A stretch of DNA of 64,000 nucleotides from Poecilobothrus nobilitatus (Eukaryota; Arthropoda; Insecta; Diptera; Dolichopodidae), in assembly GCA_947095535.1 (NCBI GenBank), contig OX352772.1, positions 146,434,177 to 146,498,176 of the forward strand. The letters are read 5' to 3'. Position numbers and translations under genes: made by a program. Shown in pieces: positions 12,665 through 25,300 of the stretch (position 1 is the stretch's first letter; each line of letters opens with the position of its first letter). The notes beneath the pieces were generated by a model. That model saw only the letters and a list, made by a program, of their open reading frames with translations, ran no database searches and was not told the DNA's origin.

Positions 12665-14225
12665 TATACCCGTACGATAGGATCGGGTATAATAAAATTA
12701 CTCCTCCGTTTGTAACACCTCGAAATAAGCGAGCTAGATATACCTTCAAAGGTATGGATCGGATCAGGAAAAAATTCTAAGACTTTTGAGCCATGTCCGT
12801 CCGTCCGTCCGTCAGCACGCTAACTCAAAAACTAAGAAAGCTAGAATCTTGAAATTTACACACAATATTCTTGGAGTAATTTGTAGGTTCCTTATTTTTT
12901 TTGGTTGAGTGTGGACCAAACCTTAAGGTAGCTCTCGAACACCTAACTTTTAGATCCCCACATTTTTTTTGAAATAGAGCTATGAAATTTTAACTGCTGA
13001 TAGATCTCACAAAAATATTAATTTTATTTTTAATAACTTTTTTTTGTAGCCCCACCCGTTACCGAGCTACAGCTCCCCAAAGGTTCAAAAAAGCTCTATA
13101 TTTAAATTGTTATAGCACAAGTTGTATAAGGTATATCTTCATTTTGAAAACGCCAACCGATTACTACTTTCATTAGCTGTAAAAGTATATATACAATAAA
13201 TATATATTTGTGGCATACGGTGTCTTAATTTACCGTTATGCGAAACTAAAATTTTGCAAAATTCTTTCACCCTTCTATCTTCTAAACGGTTAAAGTTGGA
13301 AACTTGAACTTTTGACAGAAGTTAGATCTTTGAAAATTAGTATGAGTCATTTCAGAAATTTTTTTTGTATCACCCCCCGTTTAGGAGCTGTAAGAGGTCA
13401 AAAACTGAAAATTTCTTATTTTTAAACACCTGTAACTTGAACACCTGTTCAAATTTTTTTAAAGTAATATACAAAAATTAAAGCTTCAACATTATACTCT
13501 TAGTTCTGTTAACAACTTTTTTTAATAATATAGGGTTACTTTATAATTGACGAAAGTGTTACTTGATTTTGTCAAATTTTCTAACAAATTTCTTTAACGA
13601 ATTTTTTCCATTTTGTTTTACTCGATAATTTGAAATTGTTGAGGATATAATGCGTAGTACAAAAAAATTTAAATAAATAAACAACATAACAGTTGCTTGA
13701 AGAATTTTTATTTATATGATATTGATATATATACATACTTATATAATATCATGTTTATTTACATATCGTATATGTCACTAGTGAATGAATGATAAGAGTA
13801 TAGATGTATATTATATAGTGCCGTATTTACATACATATATGTATTTTATTGTACTTATAAGAAATTATTCTGTCAATGGAATATTTAAATATAATATAAT
13901 ATAATATTTAAAATTATATTTACTATTTTGTACTAAGTAAATTTAATATACATTTACCGCTTAGTATTAAATGGTACTATAGAATATTTGAAAAAGTTTT
14001 GGATTGATAATCGTTATGTTAAAATCTGCTTTTGAAGAATGTATAAACATATAGTTTGAATATATGTACAACCCATAATTCTAGAAATTATAAAATTCAC
14101 CCAAATTATTTTAAAATACTAAAATATAAAAAAATTATATTGTAAGCAAAGTGATAGGCTGTGAACATACTAACGGTTCGTACGGGTATCTAAGAGTTGA
14201 CAAAGTCAACTGTATTCGTCCTCGT
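12665..14225 (+). mobile_element. INE/Helentron-like non-autonomous element, copy 1
   Basis: The left end is TATACCCGTACG (12665-12676) followed by ATCGGGTATA. Near the right end CGTACGGGTAT (14179-14189) is its inverted match, followed at once by a perfect 7-bp hairpin AGTTGAC-AAA-GTCAACT (14195-14211). Subterminal inverted repeats plus a 3' hairpin is the layout of Helentron-associated INEs in flies. A CCGT run lies at about 12787-12811. There is no coding capacity. A copy of the same length follows at 14541-16100. Confidence 0.7.
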
Positions 14226-14540
14226 TTTGAAACTGTAAAATATAGAAAATTAAATAACTACATGTTTAAAGGAGATTTCTTAAGCTTTCGAATACATTTT
14301 ACACAATTTTCATAAGTAGTCTAGAAACAGAGTTAAGAGTAAAATTAAAAAATTTCATTTAAACCCCCATATGTTGGAAACTAGAAGAGGCCTAGCTTAG
14401 CTCCCATACACAAAATTTATCTACTCATAAGTATCTATCCAGTGGTATATAGCAGTGCACTTAATTAGGAAACACCCTGTATGTGTGTATTTTATTTCAA
14501 AATTTCAAATTTACAATAGAATAATAAAAATAATTTATTA
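14226..14540. other. Spacer between the two INE/Helentron-like copies
   Basis: No gene is seen. About 14480-14530 (TTTACAATAGA) matches 27970-28000, so this is duplicated flank into which copy 2 was inserted. Confidence 0.5.
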
Positions 14541-16100
14541 TATCCGTTCGATAGGATCGGGTATAATAAAATTACTCCTCCGTTTGTAACACCTCGAAAT
14601 AAGCGAGCTAGATATACCTTCAAAGGTATGGATCGGATCAGAAAAAAATTCTAAGACTTTTGAGCCATGTCCGTCCGTGCTTCCGTCCGTCAGCACGCTA
14701 ACTCAAAAACTAAGAAAGCTAGAATCTTGAAATTTACACAAAATATTCTGGGAGTAATTTGTAGGTTCCTTATTTTTTTTGGTTGAGTTTGGACCAAAAC
14801 TTAGTGTAGCTCTCGAACACCTAACTTTTAGATCCCCACATTTTTTTTGAAATAGAGCTATGAAATTTTAACTGCTGATAGATCTCACAAAAATATTAAT
14901 TTTATTTTTAATAACTTATTTTTGTAACCCCACCCGTTACGGAGCTACAGTTCCCCAAAGGTTCAAAAAAGCTCTATATTTAAATTGTTATAGCACAAGT
15001 TTTATAAGGTATATCGTCATTTTGAAAACGATTACTACTTTTATTAGCTTTAAAAGTATATATACAATAAATATATATTTGTGGTATACGGTGTCTTAAT
15101 TTACCGTTATGCGAAACTCAAATTTTGCAAAATGCTTTAACCTTTCTATCTTCTAAACGGTTTAAGTTGGAAACTTGAAATTTTGACAGAAGTTAGATCT
15201 TTGAAAATAAGTATGAGTCATTTGAGAAATTTTTTTTGTATCACCCCCGTTTAGGAGCTGTAAGGGGTCAAAAACTGAAATTTTCCTATTTTTAAACACC
15301 TGTAACTAGAACACCTGTTAAAATTTTTTTGAAGTAATATACAAAAATTAAAGCTTCAACATTATACTCTTAGTTCTGTTAACAACTTTTTTTAATAATA
15401 TAGGGTTACTTTATAATTGACGAAAGTGTTACTTGATTTTTTCAAATTTTCTAACAAATTTCTTCAACAAATTTTTTGCATTTGTTTTACTCGATAATTT
15501 GAAATTGTTGAGGATATAATGCGTAGTACAAAAAAAATTAAATAAATAAACAACATAACGGTTGCTTGAAGAATTTTTATTTATATGATATTGATATACA
15601 TACTTATATAATATCATGTTTATTTACATATCGTATAAGCCACTAGTGAGTGAATGATAAGAGTATATATGTATATTATATAGTGCCGTATTTACATACA
15701 TATATGTATTTTATTGTACTTATAAGAAATTATTCTGTCAATGGAATATTTAAATATAATATAATATAATATTTAAAATTATATTCACTGTTTTGTACTT
15801 AGTAAATTTAATATACATTTACCGCTTAGTATTAAATGGTACTATAGAATATTTGAAAAAGTTTTGAATTGATAATCGTTATGTGGAAGGTTAGAATCTG
15901 CTTTTGAAGAATGTACATATAAACATATAGTTTGAATATATGTACAACCCATAGTACTAGAAATTATAAAATTCACCCAAATTATTTTAAAATACTAAAA
16001 TATTAAAAAATTAATATTGTAAGCAGAGTGATAGGCTGTGAACATACTAACGGTTCGTACGGGTATCTAAGAGTTGACAAAGTCAACTGTATTCTTCCTC
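14541..16100 (+). mobile_element. INE/Helentron-like non-autonomous element, copy 2
   Basis: Nearly identical in order and length to copy 1. The left end is slightly degraded (TATCCGTTCGATAGGATCGG). The right-side CGTACGGGTAT is at 16056-16066 and the AGTTGAC-AAA-GTCAACT hairpin at 16072-16088. Small indels separate the copies (for example around 15025-15035 and 15885). Sequence just beyond 16100 resumes the flank also found near 28060, which gives an approximate empty site. Confidence 0.7.
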
Positions 16101-16791
16101 GTTTTTCTTTTTATTTTTATTTTCGCAATTAATGATTTTTTAATAAATTTTTACATAATACAGTTTTTTAATTTTTAATTTACACTTAGTAACAAGAATT
16201 TTTTTGACATTTTTTAACAAAAAAATTTTTATATAAATAAAATAAATAAAATTACTTTTTAATCAGACGCGATTGTTAAGTTAATGTAGAAAATATCATG
16301 TAACAATGCCGAATTAGAATATAGCTGGATGCATTAGAATAAATTAATAAAATAGTTTATTTTTAAAAAAGAAAATAAATAATTTTTTAATTTTCAAATT
16401 AAGTAAAACCCAAGTAAATTTATAATTAAATAAAACCTGGAAAAAACAATATAATATTAATAGTTAAATAATTTCATACAAATTAACCTCTCATATAACA
16501 AGTATTATTTTATTTTGATTAATTCCTATACTCATATAAAAATGTAATTATAAACTATCAATTGCATAAAGCTAAATCTATAATCCTTTTATTATTCGTT
16601 TATAATAATTGAGCTATCTTAAAACTTAATTTATCGCATACAAATCAGCATATCACATTGTTATCATTTGATTATTTAAATTGGTTCCTACACCTTATAG
16701 CAGCTAATAAATTCAAAATAATTTACAATTTTGTCAATTTATTTTCCACAAAATGTTTATACCAGAAGCGATTTAATATTTTATATGAAAA
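16101..16791. other. Duplicated flank between unit 0 and unit 1
   Basis: About 16105-16400 matches 28060-28300 and 40150-40440 (each contains AATCAGACGC or a near variant and GCATTAGAATAAATTAATAAA). From about 16740 the sequence matches 7325-7382, the left edge of the peptidase unit. The junction of tandem units therefore lies in or near 16565-16740. No gene is seen. Confidence 0.55.
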
Positions 16792-19113
16792 TCTAATAAA
16801 TAAGGAAGAAATTCTGTTTGTTTATTTGTTTGTTTGTTTGTGCCCTTTTCACGTAAAAACCAAAAATTTGGATGCAATATTTTACCCGGATTCGGCCCGG
16901 CGGGCTTCCAAAAAAATTTTTGTTTCCGATTTATGTCCAATTTTGTATGGTGGTTTTATGATGCGAAAAAAAGCCTGCGACAAATTTTTATGAAGTTCCG
17001 TTAACCCGTTTGGGCAGGAGAGCCGAACGAAGTTCATTTAAATTTTTCTGTTGTCCTGCTTAAACGGTTTGAGCAATTGAGTTGAAAATTTACAATAGTG
17101 TAGCTCTTTATCACAGGAACGCACTGAGTTGATTTGGTTACGACCCATTAACCGGTTTCGGCACCAGGGGTCAGTGAAGTTTTGTAATTTACTTAGTTGT
17201 CGCACTTAAACTGTTTGACCAATTGAGTTAAAAATTTATCAAAGTGTAGCTCTTTACAACAGGAGCTTACTGAGTTGATTTGGTTACGATCCATTAACCC
17301 GTTTCGGCACCAGGACTCAATAACATTTTTCAATTTCTTTGTTGTCGTGCTTAAACAGTTTTGCCAATTGAATTGAAAATTTACAAAAGTGTAGCTCTTT
17401 ACCACAGGAGCTCACTGAGGTGATTTGGTCACGATCCATTAACCCGTTTCGGCACCAGGGTTCAATAACATTTTTTAATTTCTCTGCTGTCGCACTTGAA
17501 CGGTTTTACCAATTGAGTTGAAAATTTACAAAAGTGTAGGTCTTTATAACAAAAGCTTTCTGAGTTGATTTGGTTACGATACATTAACCCATCACGCTAC
17601 AGGCCATGAAATTCTCATTTTTTGTTGTTGTGCTTAAACGATTTGATCAATTGAAAATTTGCACAAGTATTGCACTTTGGCAGACAAACTCATTCAATAA
17701 ATTTTGTAGTGATACATTAACACATTTCGACACGATAGACTGTCAAAAAAAATTTTGTTTCTAATTTCTGTCTAATTTGCAGGATGAATTTATGGTTCTA
17801 AATTAAGCCTGTGACAAAATGTTTGTTAACGTTTGTTAACCCATTTCGGCACGAGCACTTATTAATAATATTTTGCATAATTTTGTGTATTATTATAATT
17901 ATTAAAAAGATATTTCCAACACTCTTTACTTTTGTCTATACTGTTTCTAATATTCCATAAAAACCTTTCAATGCAAATTTCTAATATAGAACAGTAATTA
18001 AAGTAACCTTATTAAGTATCTTAAGAATACTGTGTTTAAGTTTTAACAACATAACATTTTCGGCCGTTGTTAAAAAACAGAAACAATCTCCTACATTAGA
18101 TAATCATCATGTCATCATTCAGAAATGCATTACTTACATGTGGTCTTTACATGTGGTCTACGTATATAAGATGCATGTGTATAATATGTTTCCCATAAAA
18201 TATCATTGAAATATGTACATATAGTATGTATAATATCCGTATATTTAAAAATACTATAAACTTAATCAATTAAATTAGAAAACATATTCACATTTCTGTG
18301 CATCATTTAATCAAAAATGAGTACATACATATTTAAAGAACAGAAAACCTTACATTCTTATCCATATACTATTTTTACACATATTTTTAGCCAATCAATT
18401 TGGAAACATAATTAGAAACACTAAAGGTAAAAAAATTCTGGTTGATTTATAAAGGTAAAAAACAATCATGTATTTTTTATATTGAAAATATGTTAAACAG
18501 AACCTGAAATGGACGCATTTAAAAAGAAGTTTTTTCAAAATTTGAAGAGCTGTCGGTGCTGTAGGATCTCCAACGGTGAGGGTACATAAAAAAGTTGTTC
18601 TACAATATTACTCTTTTAAGAGACCTACGCATAGTTAATATTTCATTGCTCTTTATTAAACAGTATATAAGTTTTGTAAACAGAAGGATTAACAGAGAGA
18701 AACTAATAGCAAATTTTTCAAAATGTGCTTAAAAGGATAATTCACAAAAACATGAAGTGACATTACTTACGAAAAAAAATTATTACATTATGGTCTTTTA
18801 TAGTTGAAATGCAATTTTATATTTAGGTATTAACGTATATATTGTAAAAACTCACTTCACTGTAATTGTGTACTCAATAGATTATTAATTCCTTTAAAGA
18901 TTTTTTGTAGACGAATTGTTTTTAATTTTTCGCTCTGTTTATTCAATTTAACTAAATGTAATAACAAATAGAATATTAACTACCAGTATCTGAAAATATT
19001 ATAAATATACGTCAACTATATTAATTAAATTATATTATTTAAAAACAAAAGTTAATAATTTTTATTTCATAAAGCCGATCAAATACTCCGGGCAACGCCA
19101 AGTACTATGCTAG
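16792..19113 (+). mobile_element. Non-autonomous Helitron, copy A
   Basis: It starts with TCTAATAAATAAGG after an A (16791) and ends with CTAG (19110-19113) before a T, preceded by the GC-rich CCGGGCAACGCC phrase. A|TC...CTAG|T is the Helitron signature. It carries no Rep/helicase. It contains an internal ~145-bp tandem repeat (about 17061-17640) and, at about 18530-18720, sequence related to dispersed repeat family A. Compared with copy B it lacks about 220 bp near its left end (after 16870). Confidence 0.85.
17061..17645 (+). repeat. ~145-bp minisatellite inside Helitron A
   Basis: A marker phrase like TTAAACGGTTTGACCAATTG recurs at 17061, 17207, 17352, 17497 and 17635, giving periods of 146, 145, 145 and 138. 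Each unit also holds CCATTAACCCGTTTCGGCACC or a variant. The first four units are alike; the last is diverged. Confidence 0.85.
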
Positions 19114-19567
19114 TAAATCTAATAAATAAGGAAAAAATTCTGTTTGTTTGTGCCCTTTTCACGTAAAAACCACCAGTCCGATTGCAACCAAATTTTGCAG
19201 GAACATTTCTACGACCCCTGAAAGTGTTATAGGCTATATGGTGTTTTGGTTCATTAACCCATTGCGGCCCGAGAGCCATTTAAAGCTTTTTCGTTTTTTC
19301 GTTGTCCTGCCTAAACGGTTTGATCGATTGAGTTGAAAATTTGTACAAATGTTCTTCTTAGCTTTGGACGGGTGTCGAATTTGGATACCATATGTTACCC
19401 GGATCCGGCGGGCTTCCAAAAAAAATTTTGTTTCCGATTTATTTCTAATTTTGTATGGTGGTTTTATGGTTCGACAAAAAGCCTACGACAAATTTTTATG
19501 AAGTTCCGTTAACCCGTTTGCACAGGAGTGCCGAACGAAGTTCATTCAATTTTTCTGTTGTCCTGCT

Positions 19568-20005
19568 TAAACAGTTTGACCAATTGAGTTGAAAATTTGC
19601 AATAGTGTAGCTTTTTACCACAGGAGCTCGCTAAGTTGATTTGGTTACGATCCATTAACCGGTTTCGGCACCAGGGGTCAGTGAAGTTTTGTAATTTACT
19701 TAGTTGTCGCACTTAAACTGTTTGACCAATTGAGTTAAAAATTTATCGAAGTGTAGCTCTTTACAACAGGAGCTTACTGAGTTGATTTGGTTACGATCCA
19801 TTAACCCGTTTCGGCACCAGGGCTCAATAACATTTTTTAATTTCTTTGCTGTCGCACTTGAACGGTTTTACCAATTGAGTTGAAAATTTACAAAAGTGTA
19901 GGTCTTTATAACAAAAGCTTTCTGAGTTGATTTGGTTACGATACATTAACCCATCATGCTTCAGGCCATGAAATTCTCATTTTTTGTTGTTGTGTTTAAA
20001 CGATT
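19568..20005 (+). repeat. ~145-bp minisatellite inside Helitron B
   Basis: Marker phrases lie at 19568, 19714, 19859 and 19997 (periods 146, 145, 138). There is one unit fewer than in Helitron A. Confidence 0.8.
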
Positions 20006-20880
20006 TGACCAATTGAAAATTTGCACAAGTATTGCACTTTGGCACACAAACTCATTCAATAAATTTTGTTGTGATACATTAACACATTTCGACACGATAG
20101 ACTGTCAAAAAAAAATTTTTGTTTCTAATTTCTGTCTAATTTGGCAGGATGAATTTATGGTTCTAATGTTAACCAATTTTCGCACGAGCACTTATTAATA
20201 ATATTTTGCCTAATTTTGTGTATTGTTATTATTATTAAAAAGATATTTCCAACATTCTTTACTGTTATCTATACTGTTTCTACTATTCCATAAAAACCTT
20301 TCAATGCAAATTTCTAATATAGAACAGTAATTAAAGTAACCTTATTAAGTATCTTAAGAATACTGTGTTTAAGTTTTAACAACATAACATTTTCGGCCGT
20401 TGTTAAAAAACAGACACAATCTCCTACATTAGACAATCATCATGTCATCATTCAGAAATGCATTACTTACATGTGGTCTTTACATGTGGTCTACCTATAC
20501 AAAATGCATGTGTATAACATGTTTCCCATAAAATATTGAAATATGTGCATATAGTATGTATAATATCCGTATATTTAAAAATACTATAAACTTTATCAAT
20601 TAAATTAGAAAACATATTCACATTTCTGTACATCATTTAATCAAAAATGAGTACATACATATTTAAAGAACAGAAAACCTTACATTCTTATCCATATACA
20701 ATTTTTACACATATTTTTAGCCAATCAATTTGGAAACATAATTAGAAAAACTAAACGTAAAAAAATTCTGGTTGATTTATAAAGGTAAAAAGCAATCATG
20801 TATTTTTTATATTGAAAATATGTTAAACAGAACCGGAAATGTACGCATTTAAAAAGAAGTTTTTTCAAAATTTGAAGAGC

Positions 20881-20920
20881 TGTCGGTGCTGCTAGGATCT
20901 AGGATCTAGCAGCACCGGCA
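20881..20920. repeat. 15-bp-stem hairpin private to Helitron B
   Basis: Left arm TGTCGGTGCTGCTAG (20881-20895), 10-base loop, right arm CTAGCAGCACCGGCA (20906-20920), pairing throughout with one G-T. The same place in copy A (about 18550) has the left arm only. Confidence 0.8.
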
Positions 20921-21469
20921 GTGCTAGGATCTCCAACGGTGAGGGTACATAAAAAAGTTGTTCTACAACATTACTCTTTTAAGAGACCTACGCATAGTTA
21001 ATATTTCATTGCTCTTTATTAAACAGTATATAAGTTTTGTAAACAGAAGGATTAACAGAGAGAAACTAATAGCAAATTTTTCAAAATGTGCTTAAAAGGA
21101 TAATTCACCAAAACATGAAGTGACATTACTTACGAAAAAATGTACTACATTATGGTCATAATTGAAATGCGATTTTATGTCTCGGTATTAAAGAATATAT
21201 TGTGGAAATTCACTTCGCCGTAATTGTGTACTCAATAGATTATTGATTCCTTTAAAAAATTTTTGTAGAAGAATTGTCTCTAATTCTTGGCTCTGTTTAT
21301 TCAATTTAACTAAATCTAATAAAAAATAGAATATAAACTACCAGCATCTGTAAATATTATAAATATACGTCATCTATATTAATTAAATTATATTACAGAA
21401 ACAAAAGTTAATAATTTTTATTTCATAAAGCCAATAAAATACTCCGGGCAATGCCGGGTACTCTGCTAG

Positions 21470-22371
21470 TTTGTACATAGTTGTCTAGTAAAAGAACAGT
21501 CACAAAATTATGAGACGGAGAAATTATTATTCGTCTTGTTATTTCGCTTTTTCTGGATGAAATTGAATCCACTTGAGGAACCTTTTCGAGGAACATTTGA
21601 ATATTCTATTTTCCTAAAATCTTCACACCTCTATAATATTAATTTACTCAATGTTTTGGGTGATGGAACATTTTTATTTTCTACACATATTAAAACTTTG
21701 GTACACTTATATATCTTATATGTATGTAGGTTTCAAGAATTTTTCTGGATTGTTTTTGACATTGTAAATACGAAAATTTGCTTAATGATTAGTTTTTTTT
21801 AGCAGAAAAAGATTTCTTCAGACAGAAAATTAAAATTTTTTTTTTTTTCTTTATTTCTTCTATATAATTTATATAAAAATAATTTATTTTAATATATCCA
21901 TAATTAAATAATTTCTGACCTTAGCTTAGAGTTGTGTGGTCTTATAATGTGTAAAAAATGATGAAGAGAGTTTCAGACACAAAAAACAAAAGAAAAAAAA
22001 ATTTTTTTTACATTATAATAAAAAAAATACAAAAAAAAATCAAATAAAAATCGATTTTTCATAAAATTATTTACATATTTTATATTTAATAGTAGAAAAT
22101 TTTAATTTTTTATTTACTAAATGGATATTTTACTATTTAATGAATGGATTTAACTCAATTTAAATATACTTTAACTTAAGGTTTTCAAAATTCATCATTT
22201 GACGTTATTGTTAGTGTAACTGTATACTACCGATTAAAAGTTAATAAGATTATATACTGGTCTATTTACATGTTGCAAATTTGACTTTGACTACAAAAAA
22301 AAATTTTGAAAAAACAAATTTTTGTTATGTTTTTATAAATATAAAAATACTAGCATTCTATAATTTTGATA
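21470..22371 (+). other. Upstream flank of the peptidase pseudogene (unit 1)
   Basis: Matches 7383-7871 with about 440 bp of extra AT-rich DNA at roughly 21820-22260. No gene is seen. Confidence 0.55.
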
Positions 22372-25300
22372 AGGTCAGTCAGGTTTAGTTTATAATGGTA
22401 TAGCAGACTTGACCCATTCCAATATTCTAGAACTTAAGTGCCCTACAATGCATTTTCTACCGATGGACAATATTTATCATTTCTTTCTTTCAATGAGTAT
22501 AGGTAAATGTAACCATAAATTAATTATATTTATAATAATTTTTTATTTTTAGATACAAGTTAGTGAAGATGGTAAATACCCAAGAATTAAAACAATAAAG
22601 TATCCAAAAACTGGGATCAAAAATTTAAATGTTACTATTTATGTAGTTATATTCCAACAAAAGTTAAATTTACCAATAGATGAAAGAAATGGAACATATC
22701 TAAGTGCTATGGCTTGGATTAATTCAACAAATTTATCGGTAACAGTAACAATAAGAAAACAAACAAAAGCAATTACAATTATTTGTCCAGCTCCCATATT
22801 TAAATGTTACAAAGTTCATACTGCAGTTACGGTAAGTGATGGTTAGATTTTGACATCTGATTTACCAATTTACAAGAAAAGCATTATTAATAATTTACAA
22901 AGTGGAATATCAAATAAAAGTAAATTTAGTAATATTCTTAGTAATTTTACCACGAAACAATTATTTTTACCCGGTTAAATGTGAAAATAGGACTGTTTTG
23001 CAATTTTGACAGGTTGTATGTCCGGAAGCCTATATTACGAAGAAAAACCGTTAACGCACGTAAAAATATTTTATTGAATCTTTACTTTTTATGTCTTACC
23101 GAAGAAAAATTTGTACAGGTGCCTAAGTTACCAAAGTGTCCAAAAATAGCAAATATTCAATTTTTGAGTGTAATACCACTTAAAAAGGGGACGGCACAAA
23201 AAAATTTTCTAAGGAAACTTATACTGATTCTAAAAGTTCTTTCTTGTCTCAAAATTTGAAGTTCCTCCACAATATTGCATAAAAACTTTCCGGTCTTATA
23301 GCGTTTTTAGAATGTAAAACAACTACTACGCAGAGCCTGAGATATATACTTCTGAAAATAGGGCTTTTTTGTAATTTTGAGGGACTGTAACACTGAACCC
23401 TATGCAACTATGAAAAACCGTTACCACACGTAAAAACATATTACAGGAGCTTTAATTTTTTTGTCTTGCCAAAGAAAAATGTGTACAGGTAAGTTACAGG
23501 TGTTTAAAAAAACAAATTTAAAATTTTTGAGCCCTAATAGCTCATAAACAGGGTGTGACCCAAAAAATTTTTTGAGGAAACTTATACTAATTCTAAAAGT
23601 TCTTTCTCACCTTAAAATTTCAAGTGCCTATCTAAAAGCGTGCCGTAGTTATGAAGATAGAAAAATCATGCTAAATTTAGTTTTCACATAACGGTAATTT
23701 AATTTTAATATTGCTTTATAAAGGTAAAAGAAAATCCAGTCGAATGATCTTTTCAGATTGAAAAAATATTAAGTAGAAGATGAGAATGCGAATTAGGGTT
23801 TTTTTTAAAGTTTGAGGGACTGTAGCTCCGAAATGTAGGGGGCTACATGATAAAGTTGTTCTACAACATCATTTTTTTTATGAAACCTACCCATGGTTAA
23901 AATTGTTTTAATCTATCTTTAACGGTGTAGAAGTTTTCTAAACAGACGGAAAGACGGACAGACAGAGTGAAACTAATAGGCACAGTTTTTCAAAAAATTT
24001 TTTGGAAATGTGCGCCTGCTGAAAGGCATTTATATGTAATAAATGCAAATTTAAAAATATCGAATTCAACAAATCGCACTACTGTAAATCAGAGTTTTCC
24101 AATTTGTTTAACATGTCTACCAATTAGCTATGTGCATATAATTGTCAAGGATGAAAATTCCACAGTCAATAACTGCTTAATTAAGAGCTCAAAAATATGC
24201 TTGTATAACGAAATTCATTTTAGCAAAGATTATTCATTTTATATACAGGAATGTTTGGGTACCATGATTTACCATCTGTTTGTGTTGTTGAAAGCGAAAC
24301 TAATAAAATTATTCAAATTTTAAGTACAGGAGAGGATTTACAAAATAAATTAAATCAATTAGCACTTCCGCAAATTCGAACCTTTAATGTTGAAATAAAA
24401 CATGTTTTTCAGGCTCAAGTAAGATTGTATCTTCCATCGATTGAATGGAAGCTACGATTGAATGAGAAAAAATGAAGAAGTTGATTTCCCATTAAGTTTG
24501 CAAATGTTAGTATATATATATTTTTTTTCTCCCAGTTTTACAGAAACTTTACATTTTTAAATTATACTGTAAGTGATACTTCACCAGGTTTCCAGTGAGT
24601 TTTAAAAAAGTTTGAAATAGATTGAAATTAGTATCTCTGTAGGCAACGTTCATTTGTAATAGCACAAATTGATGTCAGAGGAAGTGGCTACCAAGGCGAA
24701 TTATTAAGAACACAATTACACGGAAAGTTTGGGACATTTGAAATTGAAGATCAGTTAGGAGTATTAAATATATTTTTATAAATAAATTAATTTAAAAATT
24801 CATGAAACATAAAACTTTTAGATATTTACGTGATAATATAAAATTCATTGATCCATTTAGAATATGTGCTTATGGTAATTGGCAAAAATAATTACGATTA
24901 ACACAAATATTATTGTAAATTTTTTCAGATTCATTTTTTACTGAAACATATATACCACAAAATGGTAACCTTAATCATGCTCTTGAACAAGCAGACTTAA
25001 GAAAACAGATCAGAAAATTGAATGGACGTAAATATTTGTTGGTTTATGGAACTGCCGATTTATTAGGGCACCAAGAACATTCTCTTATGTAAAATAAAGC
25101 TTTAAGAAATGAGGACGTTCAATTTAGACAATAGGTTTGTTAAAAAATAGCTTTGATAACAAAAATTTATTATATATTCACATTGTTAAAATTAAAAAAA
25201 ACACTATTAAAATATTTTTTAATTTTCTACAGCTATATCCTGGCCTACATGGTGGCGTTCATGGATTAACTCAATTTCAATATCATTTATATAGAACTAT

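Larger units (their letters stand above)
19118..21469 (+). mobile_element. Non-autonomous Helitron, copy B
   Basis: It begins TCTAATAAATAAGG four bases (TAAA) after the end of copy A and ends CCGGGCAATGCCGGGTA...CTAG (21466-21469) before a T. The CCGG-containing palindrome near the end fits the Helitron 3' hairpin. The body aligns with copy A and adds a left segment with TTTGCAGGAACATTTCTACG. It has one fewer 145-bp unit and a private hairpin at 20881-20920. No coding capacity is seen. Confidence 0.85.

Noticed and set aside
16658..16993. 111-codon frame crossing the left Helitron border
   Set aside because: It joins unrelated flank and Helitron sequence and has no homologue in the empty site.
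17061..17645. CRISPR-like array
   Set aside because: Units are about 145 bp, directly adjacent with no unique spacers, and lie inside a Helitron in a eukaryotic genome.
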